In this document: piece by piece, positions 7,862 to 15,601 of the stretch | Layout of the letters: every line of letters begins with the position of its first letter | How positions within the stretch are numbered: position 1 is the stretch's first letter | Assembly (NCBI GenBank): GCA_948471095.1 | Contig: CAOKRG010000001.1 | Span: 59,943-123,942 of the forward strand | Direction: 5' to 3' | Length of the DNA: 64,000 nucleotides | Origin: an uncultured Oscillospiraceae bacterium | GTDB taxonomy: Bacteria > Bacillota > Clostridia > Oscillospirales > Acutalibacteraceae | Notes under the pieces: model-generated | The model's input: only the letters and a program-made list of their open reading frames with translations | What the model was told of the DNA's origin: nothing | Database searches by the model: none | Position numbers and translations under genes: made by a program

Positions 7862-9606
7862 TATTCTGCCTCCTTTCCGCCAGCCAGGGCCCCGAAGCCG
7901 CACAGCTGGGCGCACACGCCGCAGCCCACGCACTGGGTGGCATCCACCCGGGCCTTGCCCTCTTCCATGGAAATGGCCGGACAGCCGATCTTCATGCAGG
8001 CCTTGCAGCCCCGGCATTTCTCCGGGTCCGCCGCGAGGGCGGGCTTGCGCTCCACATATTTCAGCAGGGCGCAGGGCCGACGGGAGATGATCACCGAGAG
8101 CTCCTCCGCGGCCAGCTCCTCCTTCACCGCGGCCCCGCAGGCCTTTAGGTCATAGGGGTCCACCACCCGCACCCGGCGTATGCCCATGGCCCGGCACAGG
8201 GCCTCCAGGTCGAGCTTCCCGGCGGGCTCCCCCCGCAGGTTGAGGCCCGTGGTGGGGTTCTGCTGGTGGCCGGTCATGCCGGTGATGGAGTTGTCCAGAA
8301 TGATCACCGTGGAGTTGGACTGGTTATAGGCCGCATTGGCAAGGCCCGTCATGCCCGAGTGGACAAAGGTGGAGTCGCCGATGACCGCCACGGCGCGGCC
8401 CTCGCCCTCCCTGCCCAGGGCCTTGTTAAAGCCGTGCAGCCCGCTGATGGAAGCGCCCATGCACAGGGTCATGTCCATGGCCGAGAGGGGCGGCATGGCC
8501 CCCAAGGTGTAGCAGCCGATGTCCCCCAGCACAGTGCAGCCCAGCCGGGAGAGGGTGTAGAAAAGCCCGCGGTGGGGGCACCCGGCGCACATCACCGGCG
8601 GACGGCCCGGCAGGGCCTCTTCCAGAGCCTTGCCAGCGGGAACCGGCAGGCCAAGCCTTTCGGCCACCATATTCTGGCTCAGCTCTCCGGTCAGGGGGAA
8701 GAGCTCCTTGCCGGCAGGGGCAAGCCCCAGGCCCCGGCAGTAATCCTCCAGGAAGGGGTCGCCCTCCTCCACCACTGCCAGCCGGTCCACGCTGGCGGCA
8801 AAGTCCCGGATTTTCCGCTCCGGCAGGGGCCAGACCATGCCCAGCTTGAGGATGGGGAACCGGTCCCCACAGGCCTCCTTCACATACTGGTAGCTGGTGC
8901 TGCTGGTGATAAGGCCGGTGGAGTGGTCCGCACCTTCCTCCACGCGGTTGACGGAGGCTGTTTCCGCCCAAGCGGCCAGGTCCAGCAGGCGCTTTTCCAC
9001 AATGGGGTGGCGGCGCACCGCATTGGCCGGGGCCATCACGTACTTCGCGGGATTTTTTTCATAGGGCCTTGCTTCCAGCTCCTGCCGGTCCGAGAGCTCC
9101 GCCACGGACTGGGAATGGGCCACCCGGGTGCACATTTTCAGCAGCACCGGGGTGTCGAACCGCTCCGAGAGCTCATAGGCCAGCTTGGTAAAGGCCAGGG
9201 CCTCCTGGGAGTCGGCGGGCTCCAGCATGGGCAGCTTGGCGGCTTTGGCGTAGTGGCGGGAGTCCTGCTCGTTCTGGGAGGAGTGCATGGCCGGGTCGTC
9301 GGCCACGGCGATGAGAAGCCCGGCGTTCACGCCGGTATAGCTCATGGTGAACAGCGGGTCCGCCGCCACGTTCAGGCCCACGTGCTTCATGGCGCAGAAC
9401 GCCCGTTTCCCAGCCAGAGAGGCCCCAAACGCGGCCTCCATGGCCACCTTTTCATTGGGAGCCCACTCACAGTATATCTCGGGAAACTTGGCGGCTTCCT
9501 CGGTAATCTCCGTGCTGGGCGTGCCGGGGTAGCTGGACGCGATGGCGCACCCGGCCTCATAAAGCCCCCGGGCCACGGCGGCGTTGCCTAAAATCAGCTT
9601 TTTCAT
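7861..9606 (-). CDS. iorA: indolepyruvate ferredoxin oxidoreductase, alpha subunit
   Basis: A 581-residue thiamine-diphosphate enzyme subunit. Domain order is a pyrimidine-binding domain (SSYPGTPSTEI near 24), a central domain, a TPP-binding domain (CAGCPHRGLFY near 337, GDIGCYTLGA near 355, GDSTFVHSG near 402), and two C-terminal [4Fe-4S] clusters (CRGCKACMKIGCP and CVGCGVCAQLC, about residues 528-570). It oxidises indole-, phenyl- and 4-hydroxyphenylpyruvate with ferredoxin as acceptor. Operon context with PaaK and an ACT protein points to Trp, Phe and Tyr breakdown to arylacetates. GGAGGT stands 11 bases before the start. Confidence 0.96.
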   Translation of the reverse strand: MKKLILGNAAVARGLYEAGCAIASSYPGTPSTEITEEAAKFPEIYCEWAPNEKVAMEAAFGASLAGKRAFCAMKHVGLNVAADPLFTMSYTGVNAGLLIAVADDPAMHSSQNEQDSRHYAKAAKLPMLEPADSQEALAFTKLAYELSERFDTPVLLKMCTRVAHSQSVAELSDRQELEARPYEKNPAKYVMAPANAVRRHPIVEKRLLDLAAWAETASVNRVEEGADHSTGLITSSTSYQYVKEACGDRFPILKLGMVWPLPERKIRDFAASVDRLAVVEEGDPFLEDYCRGLGLAPAGKELFPLTGELSQNMVAERLGLPVPAGKALEEALPGRPPVMCAGCPHRGLFYTLSRLGCTVLGDIGCYTLGAMPPLSAMDMTLCMGASISGLHGFNKALGREGEGRAVAVIGDSTFVHSGMTGLANAAYNQSNSTVIILDNSITGMTGHQQNPTTGLNLRGEPAGKLDLEALCRAMGIRRVRVVDPYDLKACGAAVKEELAAEELSVIISRRPCALLKYVERKPALAADPEKCRGCKACMKIGCPAISMEEGKARVDATQCVGCGVCAQLCGFGALAGGKEAE

Positions 9607-9626
9607 GTTGGGTATGTACCTCCAAA

Positions 9627-9851
9627 TCAGCCGGACGCGGCGGGCTCCTGCCTTTTCAGAAACGCCACGATCCGCTTTTTCATCGAAAATTTTTCCACCT
9701 GCCAGCTGTAAGCGGCAAGCTCCTTTTTGTATGTGAGGAAAGAGTGGTCCAGGGGGACGCCCCCCATGGCCTCGACCTCCTCAAAGGTCAGCGTCAGGGT
9801 GGGTCCCGGGGTTTTCGCAATGTGCTCCCACAGGGCATGGTATTTGCTCAT
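9627..9851 (-). CDS. small DUF7662-like protein
   Basis: A 74-residue protein with the pattern YHALWEHIAK, LTLTFEEVEAM and LDHSFLTYKKELAAYSW, which I associate with the DUF7662 group of small proteins of unknown role. Its start overlaps the hicB-like stop by four bases (ATGA), so it is translated with the antitoxin gene as a third member of the locus. The stop lies 20 bases before iorA. A role as an accessory regulator in the toxin-antitoxin operon is inference from coupling only. Confidence 0.6.
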   Translation of the reverse strand: MSKYHALWEHIAKTPGPTLTLTFEEVEAMGGVPLDHSFLTYKKELAAYSWQVEKFSMKKRIVAFLKRQEPAASG

Positions 9852-10237
9852 GACACGCCCAGCCGTTCTTTCAGGCCCTCCTGCAGCACCTGGGAGAAAT
9901 TGAGCCCGGCCTTGATGGCCATCTCGTTGAGATAGTTGGGCAGGGTGACGTTCTTGCGCACGGTGCGCGTGTCGTTCATCCGGCGGTAGGCGTCGAAGTC
10001 CACCACCGCATAGGAGGAAATCTCCCCGTCCCGGCAGACTGGCGGACCGGCGGAGGGGGCGGGAACGGTCTGCCCCTCATCCTGTAGGCAAATAGCGTTC
10101 AGACTGATGGCGTCAGCGGCCATGTCAATCGCATCGGCAATGTTCCGCCCTTGTGTGTGAATCCCCATATCAGGAACGGTCACCACATACCACCCGTCTC
10201 CGGCAGGTTCAAGAATAATCGGATACGCGGTTTTCAT
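9848..10237 (-). CDS. hicB: HicB-family antitoxin with C-terminal RHH-like domain
   Basis: A 129-residue antitoxin. The N-terminal part (MKTAYPIILEPAGDGWYVVT, then VPDMGIHTQG and NIADAIDMAADAI) is the HicB partial RNase-H-like fold that caps the toxin. The C-terminal part (RKNVTLPNYLNEMAIKAGLN, then FSQVLQEGL) is a ribbon-helix-helix-like DNA-binding segment, used in autoregulation. A toxin-like reading frame precedes it by 25 bases. A consensus promoter with a palindrome in the spacer (10466-10494) is the likely operator. Ribosome site GGAGGC upstream. Confidence 0.9.
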   Translation of the reverse strand: MKTAYPIILEPAGDGWYVVTVPDMGIHTQGRNIADAIDMAADAISLNAICLQDEGQTVPAPSAGPPVCRDGEISSYAVVDFDAYRRMNDTRTVRKNVTLPNYLNEMAIKAGLNFSQVLQEGLKERLGVS

Positions 10238-10262
10238 GTTGGCAGCCTCCTTACTGGTCGCT

Positions 10263-10427
10263 CTATTTTTTCTTCAAGTCCCAATATCGAATCAATTTTC
10301 TGGCAAGCAGTTCATTCACTTCCCGGTGGCGCGGCACAGACTCTGTGTTTTTCCCGTTGGTGATGATGGTATGGTCCCCGCCTTCCCGAAGAAACCGCCA
10401 GCCGTTTTGATAAAAAAGGTCGGGCAG
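10263..10427 (-). CDS. hicA: HicA-like toxin frame, start codon unclear (possibly decayed)
   Basis: The frame just upstream of hicB reads KRKELPDLFYQNGWRF, LREGGDHTIITNG, ESVPRHREVNELLAR and LIRYWDLKKK before a TAG stop. This is a clear HicA mRNA-interferase sequence including the GGDH catalytic His. No ATG, GTG or TTG occurs in frame between the preceding TAA (10464-10466) and the family-conserved GW. The first plausible initiator is the CTG given here, which would trim helix one. An ATG at 10461 is in another frame and meets TAG after six codons. Either the gene has lost its start by an indel, or it uses a non-standard start. Coordinates give the minimum frame. Confidence 0.6.
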   Translation of the reverse strand: MPDLFYQNGWRFLREGGDHTIITNGKNTESVPRHREVNELLARKLIRYWDLKKK

Positions 10428-10465
10428 TTCTTTTCTTTTCCTATTTGCCCATCCCCAACATTCTT

Positions 10466-10494
10466 ATTATACGCATTTTATGCGCATATGTCAA
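10466..10494 (-). promoter_or_regulatory. perfect sigma-A promoter with palindromic operator for hicAB
   Basis: Minus strand: -35 TTGACA (10489-10494), 17-base spacer, -10 TATAAT (10466-10471). The spacer contains the perfect palindrome TATGCGCATA followed by a partial copy ATGCGTAT, a likely site for HicB autorepression. Confidence 0.85.
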
Positions 10495-10506
10495 AGGAAA
10501 AACCTG

Positions 10507-10797
10507 CTAGACCTCATAGTCGATGCAGGCCCGGCCGGTCCGCACGGCGCTGATGAACTGGCCGAAGGCTACGTGCTCGGGAGAGACCTGATAGGCGTTC
10601 AGGTCGTCCAGGGTTTCAAAGTCGAAGAGAAGGGCCACGTCATAGTTGGCGTTGGGGACGCTGGGGGCGCAGCGCACCACCTGGGCGGCGCGGATGAAGG
10701 AGAGCTTGGCCAGCTCCTCTCCCCGGCGGAGAAACTCTGCGGCGTGCTCTTCTTTTCCTTCTTCTCTCAGAGAGAACATGCAGATGTGGCGTATCAT
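10507..10797 (-). CDS. Dabb (stress-responsive alpha/beta barrel) protein
   Basis: A 96-residue Dabb-domain protein (MIRHICMFSLREEG, then ELAKLSFIRAAQVV, NYDVALLFDFETLDDLNAY and SPEHVAFGQFI). Members form a ferredoxin-like dimer, with roles ranging from stress response to polyketide cyclisation. The bacterial substrate is usually unknown. The start has TTGGAGGAAACC upstream. It follows the HEAT-repeat gene by 25 bases and may share the acyl-CoA synthetase transcript. Confidence 0.88.
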   Translation of the reverse strand: MIRHICMFSLREEGKEEHAAEFLRRGEELAKLSFIRAAQVVRCAPSVPNANYDVALLFDFETLDDLNAYQVSPEHVAFGQFISAVRTGRACIDYEV

Positions 10798-10822
10798 AAG
10801 GTTTCCTCCAATATTTAGGGGT

Positions 10823-11281
10823 TTATTGATCGGATAAGGCCCCGATCTCTGTCAACGCTTTTTGAATATCCGCGCTGACCAGCGGCCGCATACCGGCGCT
10901 ATACCGCGAGGGGTCCGCCCTGAGCAGGGCAGCGGCAATGTCCTCCCTCAGCCCGGGCTTATATTTTGCCAGCATGGGCAGCAGCTTGATGCACTGCCGG
11001 GCCGCGACCGGTTTTGGGTCTGCGATATGTTCTAAAAAAGCGTCGATTATCTCGTCTACTTTATTATCCGTATCCCACTTAGCATTGTGGGCAATCAAAG
11101 TAAGGCCGCGGGTGCGGACATAGGAGCTTTCGCTGTTCAGCATCCCGGCAAACCGTTCCATATAGGGATATACCTGGGCGGACTCTTCCGAAAGCTCTTC
11201 CAAAGCCCGCAGCGCGCCATAGGCAGTGGAATTGTTCTTATCCAGCAGCTGTATCAGCAGCTCTTCTACGCCAGCGGGCAT
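10823..11281 (-). CDS. HEAT/ARM-repeat protein
   Basis: A 152-residue all-helical protein with HEAT-like repeats (AYGALRALEELSEES, SSYVRTRGLTLIAHNAKWD, PVAARQCIKLLPMLA). Repeat proteins of this size usually serve as binding scaffolds. No catalytic residue or DNA-glycosylase signature is visible, so assignment to the alkylation-repair family is not supported. TAAGGAGG precedes the start, ten bases after the synthetase stop. Confidence 0.65.
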   Translation of the reverse strand: MPAGVEELLIQLLDKNNSTAYGALRALEELSEESAQVYPYMERFAGMLNSESSYVRTRGLTLIAHNAKWDTDNKVDEIIDAFLEHIADPKPVAARQCIKLLPMLAKYKPGLREDIAAALLRADPSRYSAGMRPLVSADIQKALTEIGALSDQ

Positions 11282-11291
11282 TTTTGCCTCC

Positions 11292-12926
11292 TTATCCCCT
11301 GTTCTGGGCCTCCACCAGCCGCACGCCGCAGTATTTCTCCCGCAGCTTGGGCTTTTCGATTTTGCCGGTGGCGTTGCGGGGCACAGGGGCGAAGATCAGC
11401 TTGCGGGGCCGCTTGTAGCGGGGCAGGTCCTCGCAGAACTTCATAACCTCCTCTTCGGAGAGCTCCATGCCCTCCTTCACCTGGATGATGGCCGCCGCGA
11501 TCTCGCCCAGCCGGCGGTCCGGCAGGCCGATGACCGCCACATCGTGGATTTTGGGATGGGCCGCCAAGAAAGCCTCGATCTGCACCGGGTACAGGTTCTC
11601 GCCGCCGGAGATGATCACGTCCTTTTTCCGGTCCACCAAAAAGATGAACCCGTCCTCGTCCTGCCGGGCCATGTCGCCGGTGTGGAGCCAGCCGTTTTGC
11701 AGCACCTCGGCGGTGGCCTCCGGGTCCCGGTAGTAGCCGATCATCACCCCGCCGCCCTTCACGCACAGCTCGCCCACCTCCCCCCGCTGGACGGGCTCGC
11801 CCTGGGGGTCCACCAGCTTCACCTTCCAGCCGTAGCCGGGCACGCCAATGGCGCCCACCTTGTCCGGATGGTCCACGCCCAAATGCACGCAGCCGGGGCC
11901 GGTGGACTCGGAAAGCCCGTAGTTGGTGTCGTATTTATGATGGGGGAAGTAGTCCCACCAGTGCTTCACCAGGCTGGGGGGCACGGGCTGGGCCCCGATG
12001 TGCATCAGCCGCCAGCGGTCCAGCCGGTAGTCGCTGAGCTTTAGATCGCCCCGGTCCAGAGCGGCCAGAATGTCCTGGGCCCAGGGCACCAGCAGCCAGA
12101 CGATGGAACAGCCCTCCGCGGAAGCGGCCTCCAGAATGGCCTGGGGGGAGTTGCCCTTTAAAAGCACCGCCTTGCCCCCGGTAAACAGGGAACCGAACCA
12201 GTGCATTTTCGCACCGGTGTGGTACAGGGGCGGAATGCACAGGAACACGTCCTCATGGGTGGTCTCGTGGTGCAGGGCCTCCATGCGGGCGGACTGCATC
12301 AGCGCCGAGTGCCGCAGCAGAATGGCCTTGGGAAAGCCCGTGGTGCCGGACGAGTAGTAGATGGCGGCCTCGTCCTCGTCGTCGATGAGCACCTTGGGCG
12401 GGGCGCTGGAGCAGTTGGCCGCGGCCCGGTGGTAGTCCTCGGCAAAGCTGGGGCAGGCGTCGCCCACAAAGAACATCAGCCGCTCCTGGGACATGGAATC
12501 CGCGATGGACTCCACCCGGCCGATGAACTCCGGGCCGAAGAAGAGCACGTCCGCCTGGGCCAGGCGCACGCAGTAGTCGATCTCCTCGGCGGTGTAGCGG
12601 AAGTTGAGGGGCACGGCCACGGCGCCGGTCTTCAAAATGCCGAAATAGATGGGGAGCCATTCCAGGCAGTTCATCAGCAGCAGGGCCACCTTTTGGCCCT
12701 TGCGGATGCCCCGGCTTAAGAGCAGGTTGGCGGCGCGGTTGGCCTTTTCATCAAACACGGACCAGGTGATCTCCCGGCGGTAGGGGGCGGGGCCGCCGGG
12801 CTGGATGAGCTCGTATTCCCGCCAAGTGACCCGGCGGGGCTCCTGGACCTGGGGATTGATCTCCACCAAGGCGGTCTCTCCGCCGTAGAGCTTGGAATTC
12901 CGTTCCAGCAGGTCGGTAATGGGCAT
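11292..12926 (-). CDS. AMP-dependent acyl-CoA synthetase (FadD-like)
   Basis: A 544-residue ANL enzyme that activates a carboxylic acid through an acyl-adenylate and transfers it to CoA. The ATP P-loop YYSSGTTGFPKA lies near residue 190, the adenylate motif YGLSESTGPG near 343, GWLHTGDMARQDEDG near 430 and the A10 lysine region RNATGKIEKPKLRE close to the C-terminus. The acid is not predictable: medium- or long-chain fatty acid, or an aryl acid given the nearby paaK/ior genes. Start at 12926 has GGAGGT. An upstream ATG at 12941 overlaps that site. Promoter at 13030-13058. Confidence 0.9.
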   Translation of the reverse strand: MPITDLLERNSKLYGGETALVEINPQVQEPRRVTWREYELIQPGGPAPYRREITWSVFDEKANRAANLLLSRGIRKGQKVALLLMNCLEWLPIYFGILKTGAVAVPLNFRYTAEEIDYCVRLAQADVLFFGPEFIGRVESIADSMSQERLMFFVGDACPSFAEDYHRAAANCSSAPPKVLIDDEDEAAIYYSSGTTGFPKAILLRHSALMQSARMEALHHETTHEDVFLCIPPLYHTGAKMHWFGSLFTGGKAVLLKGNSPQAILEAASAEGCSIVWLLVPWAQDILAALDRGDLKLSDYRLDRWRLMHIGAQPVPPSLVKHWWDYFPHHKYDTNYGLSESTGPGCVHLGVDHPDKVGAIGVPGYGWKVKLVDPQGEPVQRGEVGELCVKGGGVMIGYYRDPEATAEVLQNGWLHTGDMARQDEDGFIFLVDRKKDVIISGGENLYPVQIEAFLAAHPKIHDVAVIGLPDRRLGEIAAAIIQVKEGMELSEEEVMKFCEDLPRYKRPRKLIFAPVPRNATGKIEKPKLREKYCGVRLVEAQNRG

Positions 12927-13029
12927 GGGAGGTACCTCCATTCCCGCCGGAGGGGAACCCGGCGGATGTTTTTTCAATAAGGCCGGCAGAGGAAAAATCC
13001 CGCAAAAGCCGGCAAATTCGACTGGCCTC

Positions 13030-13058
13030 ATTATACCGTTTTTGCACGCTAAAGTCAA
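13030..13058 (-). promoter_or_regulatory. sigma-A promoter of the acyl-CoA synthetase unit
   Basis: Minus strand: -35 TTGACT (13053-13058), 17-base spacer, -10 TATAAT (13030-13035). The leader is about 100 bases. Confidence 0.82.
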
Positions 13059-13074
13059 GCGCGGGCGGCGCAGG

Positions 13075-13270
13075 GGGAGTGTCCAAACGCGTGTTTTGTA
13101 TGGAGAAAGCTCCCTAAGCGCAACAGTAAAAGTTTTGTCCACTTTTTCAAAAGTGGCGGGGTTCTTAGGGGGTGAGCGTCTGCCAGTGGCAGACATGCTG
13201 CGAACCGACCGAGCCGACAGGCGAGACCCAGAGCCCCTAAGCCGCCGGGGGCCACTCCGTATCACTCCCC
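13075..13270 (+). repeat. family A modular repeat, near-complete copy lacking its right end
   Basis: Begins with terminal repeat GGGAGTGTCCAAACGCG. It then shows AAGCGCAACAGTAAAAG, hairpin CCACTTTTTCAAAAGTGG, GTTCTTAGGGGG, hairpin GTCTGCCAGTGGCAGAC (13178-13194), GAACCGACCGAG, and CCCCTAAGCCGCCGGGGGCC. CTTAGGGG and CCCCTAAG can pair to close the structure. The right terminal repeat is absent. The rest of the 385-base gap holds the promoter above and the terminator below. Confidence 0.8.
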
Positions 13271-13281
13271 ATAAACCGCGC

Positions 13282-13313
13282 AAAAAAGAGCCTCCGCTTC
13301 CGCGAAGGCCCTC
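13282..13313 (-). terminator. terminator after the small membrane protein
   Basis: Minus strand stem CCTTCGC-GGAA-GCGGAGG followed by CTCTTTTTT, starting directly at the stop codon of the gene at 13312. Confidence 0.75.
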
Positions 13314-13848
13314 ACCGGTGAAACATCCTCCCCAGCTTGCCGTGAAACCGCCGGTAATACTGGCCGATCAGCCCCGCCAGCACGTGGTCGTACAGCACGA
13401 ACACCAGGTTTGCCAGGGCCAGCAGCAGCGCCGGGCCCCAGCCGCCCAACAGGGGGAATTCCTCAAAGGGTATCCCCAAAACATAAACCGTCACCAGGCC
13501 CTCCGCCACGGCGGCGGCGTTGAAGATCAGCAGCTTTGCCGCCCAGCGCGGGGCCTTGGCCTTTATTTTGCTCACCACCGCGAACAGCGCCGGGTAGTAG
13601 CCGAAAAACAGCGTATAGATCAGCGCGGCCTCCCGGTCCGGGGCCAAAAGCAGCGCCAGCGCCGCCGAGGCCCCATAGGCCCCAAAGGCATAGCCCAGCC
13701 CGGCCTCCGCCACGATGGGGATCAGCAGGCACCCCGCGACGGCCGGTATGGCGATGGAGGCCACCGAGACCAAGCCCTCGAAGAGCATCAGCACCACCGT
13801 GAGCGCCGCAACCGCCCCGCACAGGGCTATTTTCATCGATTTCTTCAC
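13312..13848 (-). CDS. polytopic membrane protein, possibly ECF S-component-like
   Basis: A 178-residue membrane protein with about five hydrophobic helices. Blocks such as IPIVAEAGLGYAFGAYGASA and YTLFFGYYPALFAVVSKIKA resemble clostridial membrane proteins sometimes annotated as vitamin-transporter S components, but I see no substrate signature. A GTG at 13848 with AAGGCGGA eight bases upstream is the best start. An earlier TTG would add a charged, non-hydrophobic extension. It follows the J-domain gene by about 50 bases and ends in a good terminator. Confidence 0.6.
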   Translation of the reverse strand: MKKSMKIALCGAVAALTVVLMLFEGLVSVASIAIPAVAGCLLIPIVAEAGLGYAFGAYGASAALALLLAPDREAALIYTLFFGYYPALFAVVSKIKAKAPRWAAKLLIFNAAAVAEGLVTVYVLGIPFEEFPLLGGWGPALLLALANLVFVLYDHVLAGLIGQYYRRFHGKLGRMFHR

Positions 13849-13900
13849 ATGCTCCGCCTTCCTTTTTCCAGTTGAGGCCGTCCGCCCAGCGGCCAAAAGC

Positions 13901-14515
13901 TCAGCAGCAGGGGACCAGGTCCCCGCCCATGCACTCGCAGCAGCAGTCCGCCATCAAAAGGCCGGAGCACATGTCGCAGGTGTTGCAGCTGCCGTTCATG
14001 CTCTGGTTGGGGTTGTAGCCGCCGTACATGCCCCCCCGCTGGTTCATGGCCTGGTTCAGGGCCGCGCTGTATTCCCCGTTGCCCGGGTCCAGCTGGCAGG
14101 CCCGGGAGAAATGGTCCTTAGCCTCCTCCAGCCAGCCCCGGCGGTACAGCACCGAGCCCTTCAAGAAATACCACTCCGCGTTGCGCCGCTCCGGCGGCAC
14201 CCCGTTTAAAATCTGCTCCGCGTCCGCGATGCGGCCAGACATGATCAAACTGCGCACGTCGCTGAACCCGGAGTTCCGGTTTCCGCCCACCGGGTTCTGG
14301 GCCCCGTTATAATAGCTTCCGCCGCCCCGCCGCTGGGCGGTCACGGCGTCGTAGGCCTCGTTGATCTCCTTCATCTTCTCGTCCGCCAAATCCTTTAAGG
14401 GGCTCTCGGCGTACTGGTCCGGGTGGTACTTTTTCGCCAGCTTGCGGTACGCGTTCTTAATCTCCTCGTCCGAGGCCGAAGGCTGAACGCCCAATACCTT
14501 ATACGGATCCGTCAT
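13901..14515 (-). CDS. J-domain (DnaJ-like) protein with Cys-rich tail
   Basis: A 204-residue co-chaperone-like protein. Residues 1-65 form a J domain with the HPD motif in KKYHPDQYAESPLKD, which stimulates DnaK ATPase. The middle region (SLIMSGRIADAEQILNG, EWYFLKGSVLYRRGW, HFSRACQLDPGN) is TPR-like. The last 30 residues are extremely Cys-rich (CNTCDMCSGLL, DCCCECMGGD, ending PCC), possibly a metal site or lipidation-like anchor. Start ATG 14515 chosen. A TTG two codons upstream is possible. It is adjacent to the DUF5685 gene, a pairing common in Clostridia. Confidence 0.85.
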   Translation of the reverse strand: MTDPYKVLGVQPSASDEEIKNAYRKLAKKYHPDQYAESPLKDLADEKMKEINEAYDAVTAQRRGGGSYYNGAQNPVGGNRNSGFSDVRSLIMSGRIADAEQILNGVPPERRNAEWYFLKGSVLYRRGWLEEAKDHFSRACQLDPGNGEYSAALNQAMNQRGGMYGGYNPNQSMNGSCNTCDMCSGLLMADCCCECMGGDLVPCC

Positions 14516-14553
14516 TCCCAAACACTTTCCTTTCTTCTCTCAGCCTTCTCCTG

Positions 14554-15462
14554 TCACAGCTTTTCCAGCTCCCGCCGGGGCTTTTCCTTTACATGTAAAA
14601 ACAGAATCTCCCGCTGGATCTCCGCCAGGCCCTTTTCCGCCACGTTGCGCACAATGGGCCCAAAATTTTTCAGCTCCAGAAGGTTCGCCGCCAGCGCCGC
14701 CTGGGCCGCCGTGGCGTTGAGGGCCTGGTTGCAGGCCAGTTCCGCCGCCTGACGCTCCTCCGGGGCCAGCTCTTGTTTCCCTTCCAGCCCCAGCCGCCGC
14801 ACAAAGGGGTTAAAGGCCCCCTCCCGCAGGTCGTCCCGCAGGTCGTCCGCCGCGTCCATCAAGTAGACCCAGCGGCCCAAAAAGTACCCGAACCGTTCCA
14901 GGGCCGGCCTCTGCCGGTCCTCCGGCGCCGCCAGCTCCGCGAAGAGCTCCCCCAGCAGATGGGCGGTGGGCTCCGCGCAGGGGTCCACCCCGGCCCGCTC
15001 CTCCTCGGCCCGGCGCTGGGCCTCCATGGCCTCTTCCGCCGCCCTGGCTAAAAAGGGATAGCGCGCCTCCGCCTTTTTGGCCTTGCGCCTTACATAGGGC
15101 AGCAGGGCCCGGCTCCCCAGGGAGCGGAAAAACCCCTGATCCGCCAAATCGTCCCGCAGCTTGTGGAAAGTCAACAGCACGCACAGGGCCGCGGCTTTTT
15201 TGTACGCTTCCCCGGTCGTTTCCAGGTAGACGCAGGCCTTTAGGGGGTTGCACACGCAGCGCCCCCGGCATTCCCCCACCGGCGCGCCCGTGACCGAAAG
15301 GGCCAGCAGGGCGTAAAAGGCGCAGTCATAACTCAGGGCCATCCGGGCCAGGGGGCCGTATTCCCGGCCCAGGGTTTTGCACAGCTGGCAGTAAACGGCC
15401 TTATACTGGCCGTACTCCTTTACCAGCAGCTCGGCCTTGTTGGGCCGCACATACCCAAACAT
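14554..15462 (-). CDS. DUF5685 family protein
   Basis: A 302-residue, mostly helical protein matching the DUF5685 family, which begins MFGYVRPNKAELLVKEYGQY and has the cysteine block YCQLCKTLGREYG. A second cluster GRCVCNPLKAC lies near residue 88 and an acidic DAADDLRDDL near 203, which recalls isoprenoid-synthase-like helical bundles. Function is unknown. Pairing with a Cys-rich J-domain protein suggests a shared metal- or thiol-dependent process, which is inference. The start follows GGGGGAGGGACC. Confidence 0.85.
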   Translation of the reverse strand: MFGYVRPNKAELLVKEYGQYKAVYCQLCKTLGREYGPLARMALSYDCAFYALLALSVTGAPVGECRGRCVCNPLKACVYLETTGEAYKKAAALCVLLTFHKLRDDLADQGFFRSLGSRALLPYVRRKAKKAEARYPFLARAAEEAMEAQRRAEEERAGVDPCAEPTAHLLGELFAELAAPEDRQRPALERFGYFLGRWVYLMDAADDLRDDLREGAFNPFVRRLGLEGKQELAPEERQAAELACNQALNATAAQAALAANLLELKNFGPIVRNVAEKGLAEIQREILFLHVKEKPRRELEKL

Positions 15463-15601
15463 GGTCCCTCCCCCAATCTACTGCTATTCTAGCCGATTTC
15501 CCCCCGGACTTGTTGAACACACTGTAAATTTTCTCTTTAGAATTGCTTACCTCCGGCCCTTGGCGGAAAAGGAAGGGGGCGCGCCGAAAGGCCGGACGCT
15601 T

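Noticed and set aside
13055-13255. Small frames inside family A repeats giving CRLGRFAACLPLADAHPL-like peptides
   Set aside because: The same peptide appears in several copies only because the repeat DNA is conserved. Frames have no consistent start, ribosome site or length, so they are probably not genes.
13312-13896. Longer start (TTG at 13896) for the membrane protein
   Set aside because: The extra residues are polar and precede a better GTG start with its own ribosome site at 13848.
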